This document shows positions 16,124 to 24,103 of a DNA stretch of 27,743 nt, piece after piece. The stretch comes from Clostridiales bacterium (GTDB taxonomy: Bacteria; Bacillota_A; Clostridia; Peptostreptococcales; Anaerovoracaceae). The stretch is from the NCBI GenBank assembly GCA_024697655.1, contig JAILFI010000060.1, positions 1-27,743 of the forward strand, read 5' to 3'. Position 1 is the stretch's first letter. Each line of letters begins with the position of its first letter. Made by a program: the position numbers and the translations under genes. A model generated the notes under the pieces. That model made no database searches. It saw only the letters and a program-made list of their open reading frames with translations, and was not told where the DNA came from.

Positions 16124-16555
16124 ATGAAAATGTACAACGATACGGTCATCGAGCACTTCATGAATCCGCACAACGTCGGCGAGATCGAAAATGCGGACGG
16201 CGAGGGGATCTACGGCAGCCCGGTCTGCGGCGACATGATGAAGATGACGATAAGCGTGGATGAGAACGACATCATCACAGACTGCAAATTCAAAACATTC
16301 GGCTGCGGCAGTGCCATCGCGAGTTCATCGATCGCGACGGACATGATCATCGGTATGACGGTCGAAGAAGCGCTCAAGCTGACGAACGAGGAAATCATCG
16401 AAGCACTCGGCGGTCTGCCTGCGATCAAGATCCACTGTTCGGTGCTGGCGGATACTGCTATCAAGATGGCGATCTACGACTACGCGCAGAAGAACGGCAA
16501 AACGTATCAAGGTCTGGAAGGGTTCGATCCCAACCAGACGGAAGATGACCACTGA
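16124..16555 (+). CDS. nifU: Fe-S cluster assembly scaffold, NifU-N/IscU type
   Basis: A 143-residue scaffold protein that receives sulfur from NifS and builds [2Fe-2S]/[4Fe-4S] clusters. The three cluster cysteines are Cys35 (GSPVCGDMMK, with Asp37), Cys61 (FKTFGCGSAIASSS) and Cys105 (IKIHCSVLAD). Only the N-terminal NifU domain is present. The LPPVK chaperone-binding motif of IscU appears as LPAIK. I use the ATG at 16124, which gives the family start MKMYNDTVIEHF and follows GAAAGG; the frame open from 16100 overlaps nifS and is less likely. Confidence 0.95.
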   Translation: MKMYNDTVIEHFMNPHNVGEIENADGEGIYGSPVCGDMMKMTISVDENDIITDCKFKTFGCGSAIASSSIATDMIIGMTVEEALKLTNEEIIEALGGLPAIKIHCSVLADTAIKMAIYDYAQKNGKTYQGLEGFDPNQTEDDH

Positions 16556-16598
16556 GGAAATACCGGACACATACTCCTTACTCTCGTGTCATACAAAA

Positions 16599-16627
16599 GA
16601 AAGGGCGGCATAAAGTGCCGTCCTTTC
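16599..16627. terminator. Bidirectional terminator between convergent nifU and the aldo/keto reductase
   Basis: GAAAGGGCGGCA (16599-16610) pairs with TGCCGTCCTTTC (16616-16627), 12 pairs with one G-T and a TAAAG loop. Read on the - strand the stem is followed by TTTTGTATG, so it mainly serves the reductase gene; the + side T tract is weak. Confidence 0.75.
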
Positions 16628-16686
16628 GCTGTTGATTCCTGTTCGGCATTTCTTGATCGCGAAATGCGTTTTCGTTCGTGACCGAT

Positions 16687-17655
16687 CTACAGCAGAATGA
16701 TCGCGCGCATCGGACAGACCGGCCCGCAGTATCCGCATTTCAGACATTTGCTCTGATCGATCTCGGCGAGTCCGTCCGCGCCCCAGCGGATGGCTTTGCT
16801 GCTGCAGCGTCTGATGCAGCGGCCGCAGCCGATGCAGTCGCTCTTTTCGACGATCATGATTTTCTTTGAAGTGTCCGGTTCATAATCCTCCGGGAGGGTG
16901 CCTTCGAAGTACGCGATGGCTTTGTCGATCTCGTCTTTTGACGACAGACCGATCATGACGGCGGCATTGCCGGGGATCTGCGATGCATAATCGAGACACT
17001 TCACATAATCTTTTGTGAGGTTGCCGCCGCCGAACGCTTTCATGGTAAAGACACCGGCGCCTCTTTCCGCGCACGCAAGAATCGCCGCTTCCATGTCTTC
17101 TTTGGTCCCGGCTTCTCCGAAATGACGGATGCCCAGGCTGTTCACATTGATGAGGGGGAAGACGATATCGCAGGCTTCTTCGCGCGCCATGCCTTCCGCA
17201 ACATCGATGTGGTGCGTGCTGACACCCATTGCGCGGATGAGGCCTTCCTTTTTACAGTCTTTCAGTGCCTGCCAGGCACCGCTTCGCGCTTCAAAATCAT
17301 CCATGCCCATGACCTCGTGGAGCAGGAAGATATCGATCTGCGGAATGTCCAGCGCATGGAGCGATTCCTCAACGGCGCGGCGCATGCCGCCGTAGTCCGG
17401 GCAAAGCGATTTGCTGCTGATCACGGGCAGGGCGAAACCATCTTCTTTAAGCCTGTCGAGGGCGGGACGGATATAGGGATAGGTCTCATAGTACTCGGCG
17501 GTGTCGAGGAAGTTCACACCGCGGCGAACTGCGTACTCGATCAGCGCAGCGCCTTCCTCATACGACAGATTTCTCTGTGAAAACCCCATCGTCAGCGTGC
17601 CGAAGCCGAGCCGGGAGACTTCAATATTCGTTTTTCCAAGTTTGCGGTATTCCAT
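16687..17655 (-). CDS. Aldo/keto reductase with C-terminal 2x[4Fe-4S] ferredoxin domain
   Basis: A 322-residue protein. The aldo/keto reductase barrel covers about 1-265 with the tetrad Asp51 and Tyr56 (FLDTAEYYETY), Lys82 (ISSKS) and His113 (FLLHEV). The C-terminus carries two tandem ferredoxin motifs, CIGCGRCIRRC and CLKCGYCGPVCP. Such fusions are common in anaerobic Clostridia and are thought to couple carbonyl or other reductions to ferredoxin or flavin electron flow; substrates are generally unknown. The gene converges on nifU with a shared terminator. It starts ATG (MEYRKLGKTNIEVSRLGFGT), the typical family N-terminus. Confidence 0.92.
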   Translation of the reverse strand: MEYRKLGKTNIEVSRLGFGTLTMGFSQRNLSYEEGAALIEYAVRRGVNFLDTAEYYETYPYIRPALDRLKEDGFALPVISSKSLCPDYGGMRRAVEESLHALDIPQIDIFLLHEVMGMDDFEARSGAWQALKDCKKEGLIRAMGVSTHHIDVAEGMAREEACDIVFPLINVNSLGIRHFGEAGTKEDMEAAILACAERGAGVFTMKAFGGGNLTKDYVKCLDYASQIPGNAAVMIGLSSKDEIDKAIAYFEGTLPEDYEPDTSKKIMIVEKSDCIGCGRCIRRCSSKAIRWGADGLAEIDQSKCLKCGYCGPVCPMRAIILL

Positions 17656-17724
17656 AATAGAGGATCAAGGGCACTGCCCGCGGTTCGCATTCCTGATCGG
17701 ATGCGTTTCATACACAAGGACCGG

Positions 17725-17753
17725 ATTTCACAACTCAAGTATACCACAGTCAA
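17725..17753 (-). promoter_or_regulatory. Possible promoter of the aldo/keto reductase gene
   Basis: On the - strand TTGACT (17748-17753), a 17-base spacer and TGAAAT (17725-17730). A better -10, TATACT (17738-17743), lies within the spacer but lacks a good -35, so the exact start is uncertain. The rest of 17656-17953 holds a GC-rich imperfect hairpin (about 17776-17803) and the promoter at 17889; no convincing gene. Confidence 0.35.
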
Positions 17754-17888
17754 CTCATACTGAAAGACTGTGATACCGCGGTGCCGCATACAGCGGCGCG
17801 GCTTTCCCGGCTGTGCAAAGAGGAGGGGCTTTTGCCATCATATGACCGGTTGTGACGTGAGGGTATTCCTTTACATTGTCAGATTATG

Positions 17889-17894
17889 TATAAT
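17889..17894 (+). promoter_or_regulatory. -10 element upstream of the TIGR04076-like gene
   Basis: A perfect TATAAT. The -35 at 17 bases is poor (TTCCTT at 17866-17871). A small hairpin ATACGG/CCGTAT (17905-17924) lies in the following leader. Confidence 0.4.
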
Positions 17895-17953
17895 TGGATG
17901 CGTAATACGGGGCTTCCGCCGTATCGCAAGGAACTATCGAAAACGGGATCATT

Positions 17954-18124
17954 ATGAACAAGGTCAGGATCACAGTCATGAAAACAGCATGCTATCAGGA
18001 TCTCATCGACAAGTATGAGAATCCGAACGAGCATGCATGCGATATGAAACTTGGTCAGATATTCATCGCGGTGAGTTTTCTGCCGGAAACGATCGAAGAA
18101 GGGGTGGACCGTGTTAGCGAATAA
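17954..18124 (+). pseudogene. Internally deleted TIGR04076-like gene (56 codons)
   Basis: ATG at 17954 opens a 56-residue frame beginning MNKVRITVMKTACYQDLIDK and continuing YENPNEHACDMKLGQIFIA, which resembles the N-terminal half of TIGR04076 proteins (usually about 90-110 residues). The next residues, VSFLPETIEEG, resemble the end of the same family (a conserved RPVSF-like strand). The central portion, with its usual PEGFC/W-rich segment, is missing, so an in-frame deletion of about 40 codons is the simplest reading. The frame still overlaps the start of the next gene by 14 bases, so translation may be kept for coupling. The family's function is unknown. Assignment is by memory of the family. 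Confidence 0.45.
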
Positions 18125-18671
18125 GAATCTGCCGAATATCATATCGGTCTTTCGAATGGCGGGCACGGTGTGGCTCCTCTTCATGAAGCCGCTGTCCTTG
18201 CTGTTCATGATCGTCTATACACTGACCGGTGTAACAGATGCACTGGACGGGGCGATCGCCAGGAAATACGGAACGGCAAGCGAACTCGGCGCCAAACTTG
18301 ACAGCATCGCGGATCTTCTGTTTTATACGGTGATCCTGATCCGCATCTTCCCGGTGATGTGGGTGACGCTGCCGAAAGTGATCTGGCTGGCCGTCGCCGC
18401 GATCCTGTTCGTCAGGGGATGCGCGTATGTGACATTTGCAAGGAAGCATCACCGCTTTGCATCGCTGCACACCTACCTGAACAAAGCGACGGGCGTGCTG
18501 GTCTTCGGTGTGGCATATATGATCCGCACACCTGCTGCGGTCCCGTATTGCTGGAGCGTCTGCGCGGTCGCCATGCTTGCATCGCTCGAAGAACTGCTCA
18601 TCCATGTGACTTCGAAGGAGGAACAGATCGGCAGGAAGACGATCTTCATGCGGCGTCCGGATGCCGGCTGA
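18111..18671 (+). CDS. CDP-alcohol phosphatidyltransferase family protein
   Basis: A 186-residue membrane protein starting with GTG at 18111 (GAAGGGGTGG just upstream). The family motif D-G-x2-A-R-x8-G-x3-D-x3-D is complete in DALDGAIARKYG, TASELGAKLDSIAD. About five hydrophobic segments follow. These enzymes transfer a phosphoalcohol from or to CDP-diacylglycerol; PgsA (phosphatidylglycerophosphate synthase) and PssA are the usual bacterial types. The protein is similar in length to PgsA but I cannot decide the alcohol substrate. It overlaps the preceding short frame, indicating coupling. No clear terminator follows. Confidence 0.82.
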   Translation: MLANKNLPNIISVFRMAGTVWLLFMKPLSLLFMIVYTLTGVTDALDGAIARKYGTASELGAKLDSIADLLFYTVILIRIFPVMWVTLPKVIWLAVAAILFVRGCAYVTFARKHHRFASLHTYLNKATGVLVFGVAYMIRTPAAVPYCWSVCAVAMLASLEELLIHVTSKEEQIGRKTIFMRRPDAG

Positions 18672-18719
18672 CAGCAGGGCGGGGAGGCGGAGCGATTCCC
18701 GTAAATGGGCATTTTTCAA

Positions 18720-18748
18720 TAGACACGAGTCAACGGCAGTGGTATAAT
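18720..18748 (+). promoter_or_regulatory. Promoter of alaS
   Basis: TAGACA (18720-18725), a 17-base spacer and TATAAT (18743-18748) with extended -10 TG at 18740-18741. The leader to the ATG is about 35 bases, too short for a T-box riboswitch. Confidence 0.8.
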
Positions 18749-18788
18749 TATAGCCGTATATTTGCGTACACAGGAAGGAACCAACACC

Positions 18789-21413
18789 ATGGAAAAACTC
18801 GGTTTAAATACCATTCGAAGCAAGTTTCTGGAGTTCTACCAGAGCAAGCAGCATTACAGACTCAACAGCTTTCCGCTGATCCCGAAGGATGATAAGAGCC
18901 TTTTGATCATCAACTCGGGGATGGCGCCGATGAAGGCGTATTTTGCAGGCATCAAGGAGCCGCCGTCGAAGCGTGTGACGACCTGCCAGAAGTGCGTCCG
19001 CACACTGGACATCGAGAACGTCGGGTTCACATCCCGTCACGGCACATTCTTTGAGATGCTGGGGAGTTTTTCCTTTGGCGATTATTTCAAGAAAGAATCG
19101 CTCACCTGGGGCTGGGAATTCATGACCGAAGTGATGAAAATGCCTGTCGATAAGCTCTGGGCGACGGTCTATCTGGATGATGACGAAGCGTACGACATCT
19201 GGAAGAACGAGATCGGCATGCCGGAAGAACGCATCGTCCGTCTTGGCAAAGACGACAACTTCTGGGAGATCGGCAGCGGTCCGTGCGGCCCGTGCTCGGA
19301 GATCTACTTCGACCGCGGTGAAAAGTACGGCTGCGGCAAACCCGACTGCAAACCGGGCTGCGACTGCGACAGATACGTTGAGTTCTGGAACCACGTATTC
19401 ACGCAGTTCGACAACGACGGGCAGGGCAACTACAGCGATCTGGTCCAGAAGAACATCGACACCGGTATGGGTCTTGAACGTCTTGCCTGCATTATGCAGG
19501 ATGTGGATTCCATCTTTGATGTCGATACCATCGCGAAGGTCCTGCACACCGCGGAAGAGATGGCGGGCGTCAGCTATGAGAGCGGTGATCAGCAGGTCGA
19601 CGTATCCCTGCGCATCATCACGGACCATGTCCGCTCCGCCACTTTCATGATCGGCGATAAGATCATGCCCGGCAATGAGGGCAGAGGGTATGTCCTCAGA
19701 AGACTCATCCGCAGGGCTGCGCGCCACGGCCGCAAGATCGGCATGAAGGACGCGTTCCTGAAGGACCTTGTGGATGTCGTCGTCGACACCTGCAGCGAAG
19801 CGTATCCGGAACTGGAGACGCAGCGTACCTTCATCAAGAAGATCGTAGCCGGCGAGGAAGAGCGCTTTATGCGTACCCTCGATCAGGGCGAACAGATGAT
19901 GGAAGACTATGCGGCAGATTTGAAAGCGAAGGGCGAATCGGTCCTCCCCGGAGAACTCGCGTTCAAGCTCCACGACACCTATGGTTTCCCGATCGATATC
20001 ACCGAGGAAGTCATGGAGGAGAAGGGCTTCACCGTCGACAGAGAAGGGTTTGAAGCCGCGATGGCCCGTCAGAAGGAAATGGGACGTGCGGACTTCCACA
20101 AGGAAGACGTCGCCTGGGATAAAGAAGATATGTCGCATATCTTCACCGGAGAAACGCTCTTCACCGGCTATGCCCGCATCGAAGATGAGGCGAACGTCCT
20201 TACGATCTTCCGCGACAGCGGAGAACTCGATTTCATCGGCGAGGGCGAAGAAGGCCGCGTGATCCTTGACCGCACACCATTCTACGCGACCGGCGGCGGC
20301 CAGGAATGCGACACCGGATATCTCTATACGGAGAGCGGCAAACTGCGCGTTAAGGATGTCGAGAAAAATCAGAAGACCTACGTCCATACGGTCGTTGCGG
20401 AAGAAGGCAGCCTGAACACCGGCGACAAAGTCCGCTGCGTGGTGGACAAGATCCACCGCAACAACAGCGCCCGCAACCATACAGCGACGCACCTGCTGCA
20501 GAAAGCGCTGCAGGAAACACTGGGCGATCACGTCGAACAGTCCGGTTCGCAGGTGACGGCACAGGGACTGCGTTTTGACTTCACACACTTCGAAGCGATG
20601 ACCAAAAAGCAGATCCGTGAAGTCGAGGAACGCGTCAATGAGAAGATCGACGAGTTCATGACCGTCGAGACGAAGGAAATGGCATACGATGAGGCGATGG
20701 CGGAAGGCGCCATGGGTCTCTTCGAAGATAAATACGGTGACAAGGTGCGCGTGGTCAATGCGGGTGGCTGGAGCAAGGAACTCTGCGGCGGCATCCACGT
20801 TGCGAACACCGGTCAGATCGGCGCGTTCCATATCGTGTCCGAGGGCGGCGTCGCAGCGGGCGTAAGACGTATCGAGGCTGTCACAGGACACAGACTCCGT
20901 GAGATGCTGGTCGATGAACTGGCGCTCGTCCAGGAAACCGCGGAATCGCTGAAGACGACCGCGGGTCTCCTGCCTGAAAAAGTCCGTTCCATGACGGCGG
21001 AGAACAAAGCGCTCAAGAAAGAGATCGAAGAATATAAAAAGGAAATGGTCGCAGGCGCAACAGGCGACCTCCTCGCTGACGCGCAGGAGATCAACGGCGT
21101 CAAACTTGTCGCCAAAGCCTTTGATGATTACTCGGTGGACGACCTGCGCGGCATCTCCGATGAGCTGAAAGCGTCCGGTGAGAGCCTCTGTCTGGTCCTC
21201 GCGTCGAAGACCGCGGAGAAGGTGACATTTATCGTTTCCCTGACGGAAGACGTTGTCTCCAGGGGCTATCACGCCGGCAAGATGATCAAAGAGATCGCAA
21301 AAGCCGCAGGTGGCGGCGGCGGCGGCAAAGCGGATATGGCGCAGGCAGGCGGCAAAGATCCGTCGAAGACCGAAGAAGCACTGGCAATCGCCGCGCAGCT
21401 GCTTGCGCAGTAG
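18789..21413 (+). CDS. alaS: Alanine-tRNA ligase
   Basis: An 874-residue class II aminoacyl-tRNA synthetase. The N-terminal aminoacylation domain contains FPLIPKDDKSLLIINSGMAPMK and GRGYVLRRLIRRAARHG. The editing domain has the zinc-site motifs HTATHLLQKAL and CGGIHVANTG. The C-terminal domain ends in the glycine-rich GGGGGGKADMAQAGG. All parts are in order and the length is standard. I chose the ATG at 18789 (MEKLGLNTIRSKFLEFYQSK), which has GGAAGGAACC upstream; the frame stays open nine codons further back. There is no T-box leader. A long reverse-strand frame across the gene is a shadow. ireB and ruvX follow, the classic Bacillota order. Confidence 0.98.
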   Translation: MEKLGLNTIRSKFLEFYQSKQHYRLNSFPLIPKDDKSLLIINSGMAPMKAYFAGIKEPPSKRVTTCQKCVRTLDIENVGFTSRHGTFFEMLGSFSFGDYFKKESLTWGWEFMTEVMKMPVDKLWATVYLDDDEAYDIWKNEIGMPEERIVRLGKDDNFWEIGSGPCGPCSEIYFDRGEKYGCGKPDCKPGCDCDRYVEFWNHVFTQFDNDGQGNYSDLVQKNIDTGMGLERLACIMQDVDSIFDVDTIAKVLHTAEEMAGVSYESGDQQVDVSLRIITDHVRSATFMIGDKIMPGNEGRGYVLRRLIRRAARHGRKIGMKDAFLKDLVDVVVDTCSEAYPELETQRTFIKKIVAGEEERFMRTLDQGEQMMEDYAADLKAKGESVLPGELAFKLHDTYGFPIDITEEVMEEKGFTVDREGFEAAMARQKEMGRADFHKEDVAWDKEDMSHIFTGETLFTGYARIEDEANVLTIFRDSGELDFIGEGEEGRVILDRTPFYATGGGQECDTGYLYTESGKLRVKDVEKNQKTYVHTVVAEEGSLNTGDKVRCVVDKIHRNNSARNHTATHLLQKALQETLGDHVEQSGSQVTAQGLRFDFTHFEAMTKKQIREVEERVNEKIDEFMTVETKEMAYDEAMAEGAMGLFEDKYGDKVRVVNAGGWSKELCGGIHVANTGQIGAFHIVSEGGVAAGVRRIEAVTGHRLREMLVDELALVQETAESLKTTAGLLPEKVRSMTAENKALKKEIEEYKKEMVAGATGDLLADAQEINGVKLVAKAFDDYSVDDLRGISDELKASGESLCLVLASKTAEKVTFIVSLTEDVVSRGYHAGKMIKEIAKAAGGGGGGKADMAQAGGKDPSKTEEALAIAAQLLAQ

Positions 21414-21476
21414 AACAGCCTGCGGAGCGATTTCCGAAAAAGACATGAAATTATGACTATCTGAAGGATTCGCAAG

Positions 21477-21505
21477 TTGAAAACAAAGACAGCATAGAGT
21501 ATACT
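21477..21505 (+). promoter_or_regulatory. Promoter of ireB-ruvX
   Basis: TTGAAA (21477-21482), a 17-base spacer and TATACT (21500-21505), about 50 bases before ireB. No terminator is visible after alaS, so read-through from alaS is also possible. Confidence 0.7.
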
Positions 21506-21557
21506 GAAGTTGACTTTGAAAGACGGCTTCGGAAATGCGAATAAGAGGTGAATCAGC

Positions 21558-21809
21558 ATGGATACAAAGAATACACTGATGTTCAATAACGGTCTGAAAG
21601 CGGAGCAGAAGACCCCCCGTGAGATCATGGAGGAAGTCTACGATGCGCTGGATGAAAGAGGATACAACGCGATCGATCAGATCGTCGGGTATCTGCTTTC
21701 CGGTGACCCGTCCTATATCACGAGCCACAACAACGCCCGCAATGTCATCCGCCAGATCGACCGTGATGATCTGACCGAGGAACTGGTCCGGTACTACCTG
21801 AACAAATAA
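21558..21809 (+). CDS. ireB: IreB (UPF0297) regulatory phosphoprotein
   Basis: An 83-residue protein with the conserved IreB sequence: [52 protein letters not shown] and a C-terminal [13 protein letters not shown]. In Enterococcus, IreB is phosphorylated on threonine by the PASTA kinase IreK and restrains cephalosporin resistance. Its genomic place between alaS and ruvX is strongly conserved in Bacillota. GAGGTG is the ribosome binding site. ruvX starts 9 bases after the stop. Confidence 0.95.
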   Translation: MDTKNTLMFNNGLKAEQKTPREIMEEVYDALDERGYNAIDQIVGYLLSGDPSYITSHNNARNVIRQIDRDDLTEELVRYYLNK

Positions 21810-21818
21810 CGGGACTAT

Positions 21819-22262
21819 ATGAAAAGAATACTGGCCCTCGATGTAGGGGACAAAACGATAGGCGTCGCGGTCAGTGACGCCTTATCTATCATCGCGAACG
21901 GTGTCACGACGATCGAACGCATCGGTATCAAGAAAGATACCGGCAAGGTGATCGACTATATCCGCGAGTACGACTGCGGAACGGTCGTCATCGGTCTCCC
22001 GCTCAATCTGAACGGTACGGACAGTGTCCAGACCGAGAAGGTCCGCGCGTTCCGGGAAAAGCTTGAGAACAAGCTGCGCAGTCTGGCACTCCAGGATGTG
22101 GCGGTGGTGTATCAGGATGAACGGTTCACGACCAAACTGGCGGAGCAGGTCCTCATCGACGGCGGTGTGCGGCGTGAGAACCGCAAGAAGTATATCGACA
22201 AACAGGCGGCAGTCCTGATCCTGCAAAGTTATCTGGACAGTTTGCCGCATACGGAAGGATAA
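21819..22262 (+). CDS. ruvX: RuvX/YqgF family putative Holliday-junction nuclease
   Basis: A 147-residue RNase H-fold protein with the family motifs ALDVGDKTIGVAVSD (first acidic residue Asp8), VIGLPLNLNG, YQDERFTTKLAEQVL and DKQAAVLILQSYLD. In bacteria it is implicated in pre-16S rRNA 5' maturation and proposed as a Holliday-junction resolvase. The ribosome binding site is weak and the gene is probably translated by coupling from ireB. A strong terminator follows 12 bases after the stop. Confidence 0.95.
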   Translation: MKRILALDVGDKTIGVAVSDALSIIANGVTTIERIGIKKDTGKVIDYIREYDCGTVVIGLPLNLNGTDSVQTEKVRAFREKLENKLRSLALQDVAVVYQDERFTTKLAEQVLIDGGVRRENRKKYIDKQAAVLILQSYLDSLPHTEG

Positions 22263-22274
22263 AAAGCAGCATAC

Positions 22275-22300
22275 AGCGGACCGTATGGTCCGCTGCTTTT
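22275..22300 (+). terminator. Rho-independent terminator after ruvX
   Basis: AGCGGACC (22275-22282) pairs perfectly with GGTCCGCT (22287-22294) around GTAT, followed by GCTTTT. Flanking AAAAGCAGC/GCTGCTTTT can form an alternative longer pairing. Only 30 bases separate it from the next gene and no clear promoter fits there. Confidence 0.85.
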
Positions 22301-22330
22301 CAAACAGGGGATTGCGGAAAGGGGAAACAC

Positions 22331-22915
22331 ATGGCGAGACTGGGTTTCTTTTTCAACATGAACACCTGCATCGGCTGCGGAGCCTGTCAGATCGCCTGTC
22401 AGGATCTGCATGATCTTCTGCCGGGAGAGTATTTCAGACGAGTGGAAACACTGTGCGTAAAAGATGCCGCCGGCGGTACCTGCGTGCATTTTTCGGGTGC
22501 CTGCAATCATTGCAACGACGCGCACTGTGTGGATGCCTGCCGGACAGGGGCGATGCACAAGGAAGAGGACGGCACAGTTACCGTGGACGAAACCCTGTGC
22601 ATCGGCTGCGGCAGCTGCATGTGGAACTGCCCGAACGGTGCTGTATCGTTCTCGAAGACAAAAGGGACCGCGCAGAAGTGTGACGCCTGCAAAGAACTTC
22701 GCGAACGCGGTTTCCCGCCGTCCTGCGTGCTGGCGTGTCCGACGAGGTCACTCGACTTCGGTGATATCGATGTGCTGACGGAAAAGTACAGCGTAACACG
22801 GAAAGATCTGTCCATGCTGCCGGTAGCGGATATCACCGACCCCAGCCTGATCGTCAAAATACCGGCGAAACTCTCGATTTGCGGGGAGAAAGGGGCTGAC
22901 CATGAAGAAGGTTGA
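22331..22915 (+). CDS. DmsB-like electron-transfer protein with four [4Fe-4S] motifs
   Basis: A 194-residue protein with sixteen cysteines in the DmsB/HycB pattern: CIGCGACQIAC (Cys13-23), CNHCNDAHCVDAC, CIGCGSCMWNC and CDAC...CVLAC. It begins MARLGFFFNMNTCIGCGACQIAC, close to DMSO reductase electron-transfer subunits. It should pass electrons between the FAD protein encoded next and the molybdoenzyme. There is no Tat or Sec signal, so it is cytoplasmic. GGAAAGGGG precedes the ATG. It overlaps the FAD gene by 14 bases, so translation is coupled. No DmsC-like anchor is present. Confidence 0.92.
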   Translation: MARLGFFFNMNTCIGCGACQIACQDLHDLLPGEYFRRVETLCVKDAAGGTCVHFSGACNHCNDAHCVDACRTGAMHKEEDGTVTVDETLCIGCGSCMWNCPNGAVSFSKTKGTAQKCDACKELRERGFPPSCVLACPTRSLDFGDIDVLTEKYSVTRKDLSMLPVADITDPSLIVKIPAKLSICGEKGADHEEG

Positions 22916-24089
22916 CTATCTCATCGTAGGAGGCGGCATAGCCGCGATCTGCGCCGCAAAAGGGATCCGGGAAATTGACTGCGAAGGCAGCATCCTGATG
23001 ATCGGGGAGGAATCTCTGCCGCCTTATAAAAAACCAATGCTGACAAAAACACCGCTGTACGGATGGGATCCCGCGCGGATGGTCATGCACGATGCGCAGT
23101 GGTATGTTGACAATGGAATTGAACTCTTTACGGGAACGGCTGCAACGGACATCGACCCTGCGAATCATCTTGCTTCGACAGATGCAGAAACAATCAAATA
23201 TGGAAAACTGATCTATGCGGCAGGCGGGAACGCGTTTGTCCCGCCGATCCCCGGCGCGGATCTCCCCGGGGTCATTTCCATCCGCAATCACGGCGACATT
23301 TCGGCGCTCAGAAGCATGGCTGTTTCTGAAAAGCGGGCTGTGATCATAGGCGGCGGGGTGATCGGTCTGGAAGCCGGATTTGAAATGTCACGATACGGCA
23401 TCGAGTGTACCGTTCTGGAAGCGCTGCCGCGTCTGATGCCGCGTTTCCTCGATGAGGAGTGTGCCGGGATGCTGCAGTCACTGATCACGGAATTCCCGGT
23501 CCATACAGGTGTCCGGATCGAAGAGATCGGCGGCGATGACTGTGTTGAATACGTGCGTCTGGAAGATGGACGTCAGTTCCCGTGCGGTATTGTGATCATG
23601 TCGACCGGGGCGCGAGCCAATACCGCTTTGGCAGAAAAGGCAGGACTGGCATGCGGCCGCGGCGTGATCATCAATGATAAATGTGAAACGAGCGAGCCTG
23701 ATATTTACGCGTGCGGGGACTGTGCGGAACAAAACGGCATGAACCCGCTGCTCTGGTCCCAGGCAGAAGCGCAGGGACGCGCAGCAGGGATCAACGCCGC
23801 AGGCGGCGATACCGTCACGGAGACGATCGACACCTCGATGGTATTGCATTGTCCGGAGATCGCCCTTTTCTCACTCGGTGATACGGTTGGGGACGGACTA
23901 ACAGCTGAGACGTTCCGGTCCGACCTTGCGGAACAGCCGACACAGTTTGCGGTCAACGAAAAGCACGGCCGCGCCTTTGAAAAACGCTACTACAGAGACG
24001 GACGTCTTGCAGGCGCTGTCATCATCGGCAATCTGTCCAATATGCATGTGCTGCGGGAGCAGATCCTGAGGACAGCCGGGGACAGTTAA
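22902..24089 (+). CDS. FAD-dependent NAD(P)H oxidoreductase (rubredoxin/nitrite reductase-type, two-Rossmann fold)
   Basis: A 395-residue flavoprotein of the pyridine nucleotide-disulphide oxidoreductase class I group. The FAD-binding motif is at the N-terminus (VGGGIAAICAAKGIRE), the NAD(P)-binding motif is IGGGVIGLEAGFEMSRYG and the second FAD motif is DIYACGDCAE. No CxxxxC disulfide pair is seen, which fits ferredoxin or rubredoxin reductases rather than disulfide reductases. The residues after about 290 differ from standard NADH:rubredoxin reductase. In this operon it probably feeds electrons from NAD(P)H into the four-cluster protein, or the reverse. It starts inside the previous gene with GGGGAGAAAGGGG upstream. 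Confidence 0.9.
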   Translation: MKKVDYLIVGGGIAAICAAKGIREIDCEGSILMIGEESLPPYKKPMLTKTPLYGWDPARMVMHDAQWYVDNGIELFTGTAATDIDPANHLASTDAETIKYGKLIYAAGGNAFVPPIPGADLPGVISIRNHGDISALRSMAVSEKRAVIIGGGVIGLEAGFEMSRYGIECTVLEALPRLMPRFLDEECAGMLQSLITEFPVHTGVRIEEIGGDDCVEYVRLEDGRQFPCGIVIMSTGARANTALAEKAGLACGRGVIINDKCETSEPDIYACGDCAEQNGMNPLLWSQAEAQGRAAGINAAGGDTVTETIDTSMVLHCPEIALFSLGDTVGDGLTAETFRSDLAEQPTQFAVNEKHGRAFEKRYYRDGRLAGAVIIGNLSNMHVLREQILRTAGDS

Positions 24090-24103
24090 TAAAGGAGGTA
24101 AGC

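Noticed and set aside
17841..18018. Frame from ATG 17841 with an AGGAGG upstream
   Set aside because: The predicted protein is low in sense, runs through the promoter and overlaps the TIGR04076-like frame in another frame. The ribosome binding site is also too far from the ATG.
18749..18788. T-box riboswitch before alaS, common in Bacillota
   Set aside because: The promoter leaves a leader of only about 35 bases, too short for a T-box, and no terminator/antiterminator is present.
18804..21728. 974-residue open frame on the - strand across alaS and ireB
   Set aside because: It is longer than alaS but fully antisense to certain genes, is rich in Asp/Val/Arg/His from reversed codons and shows no known fold.
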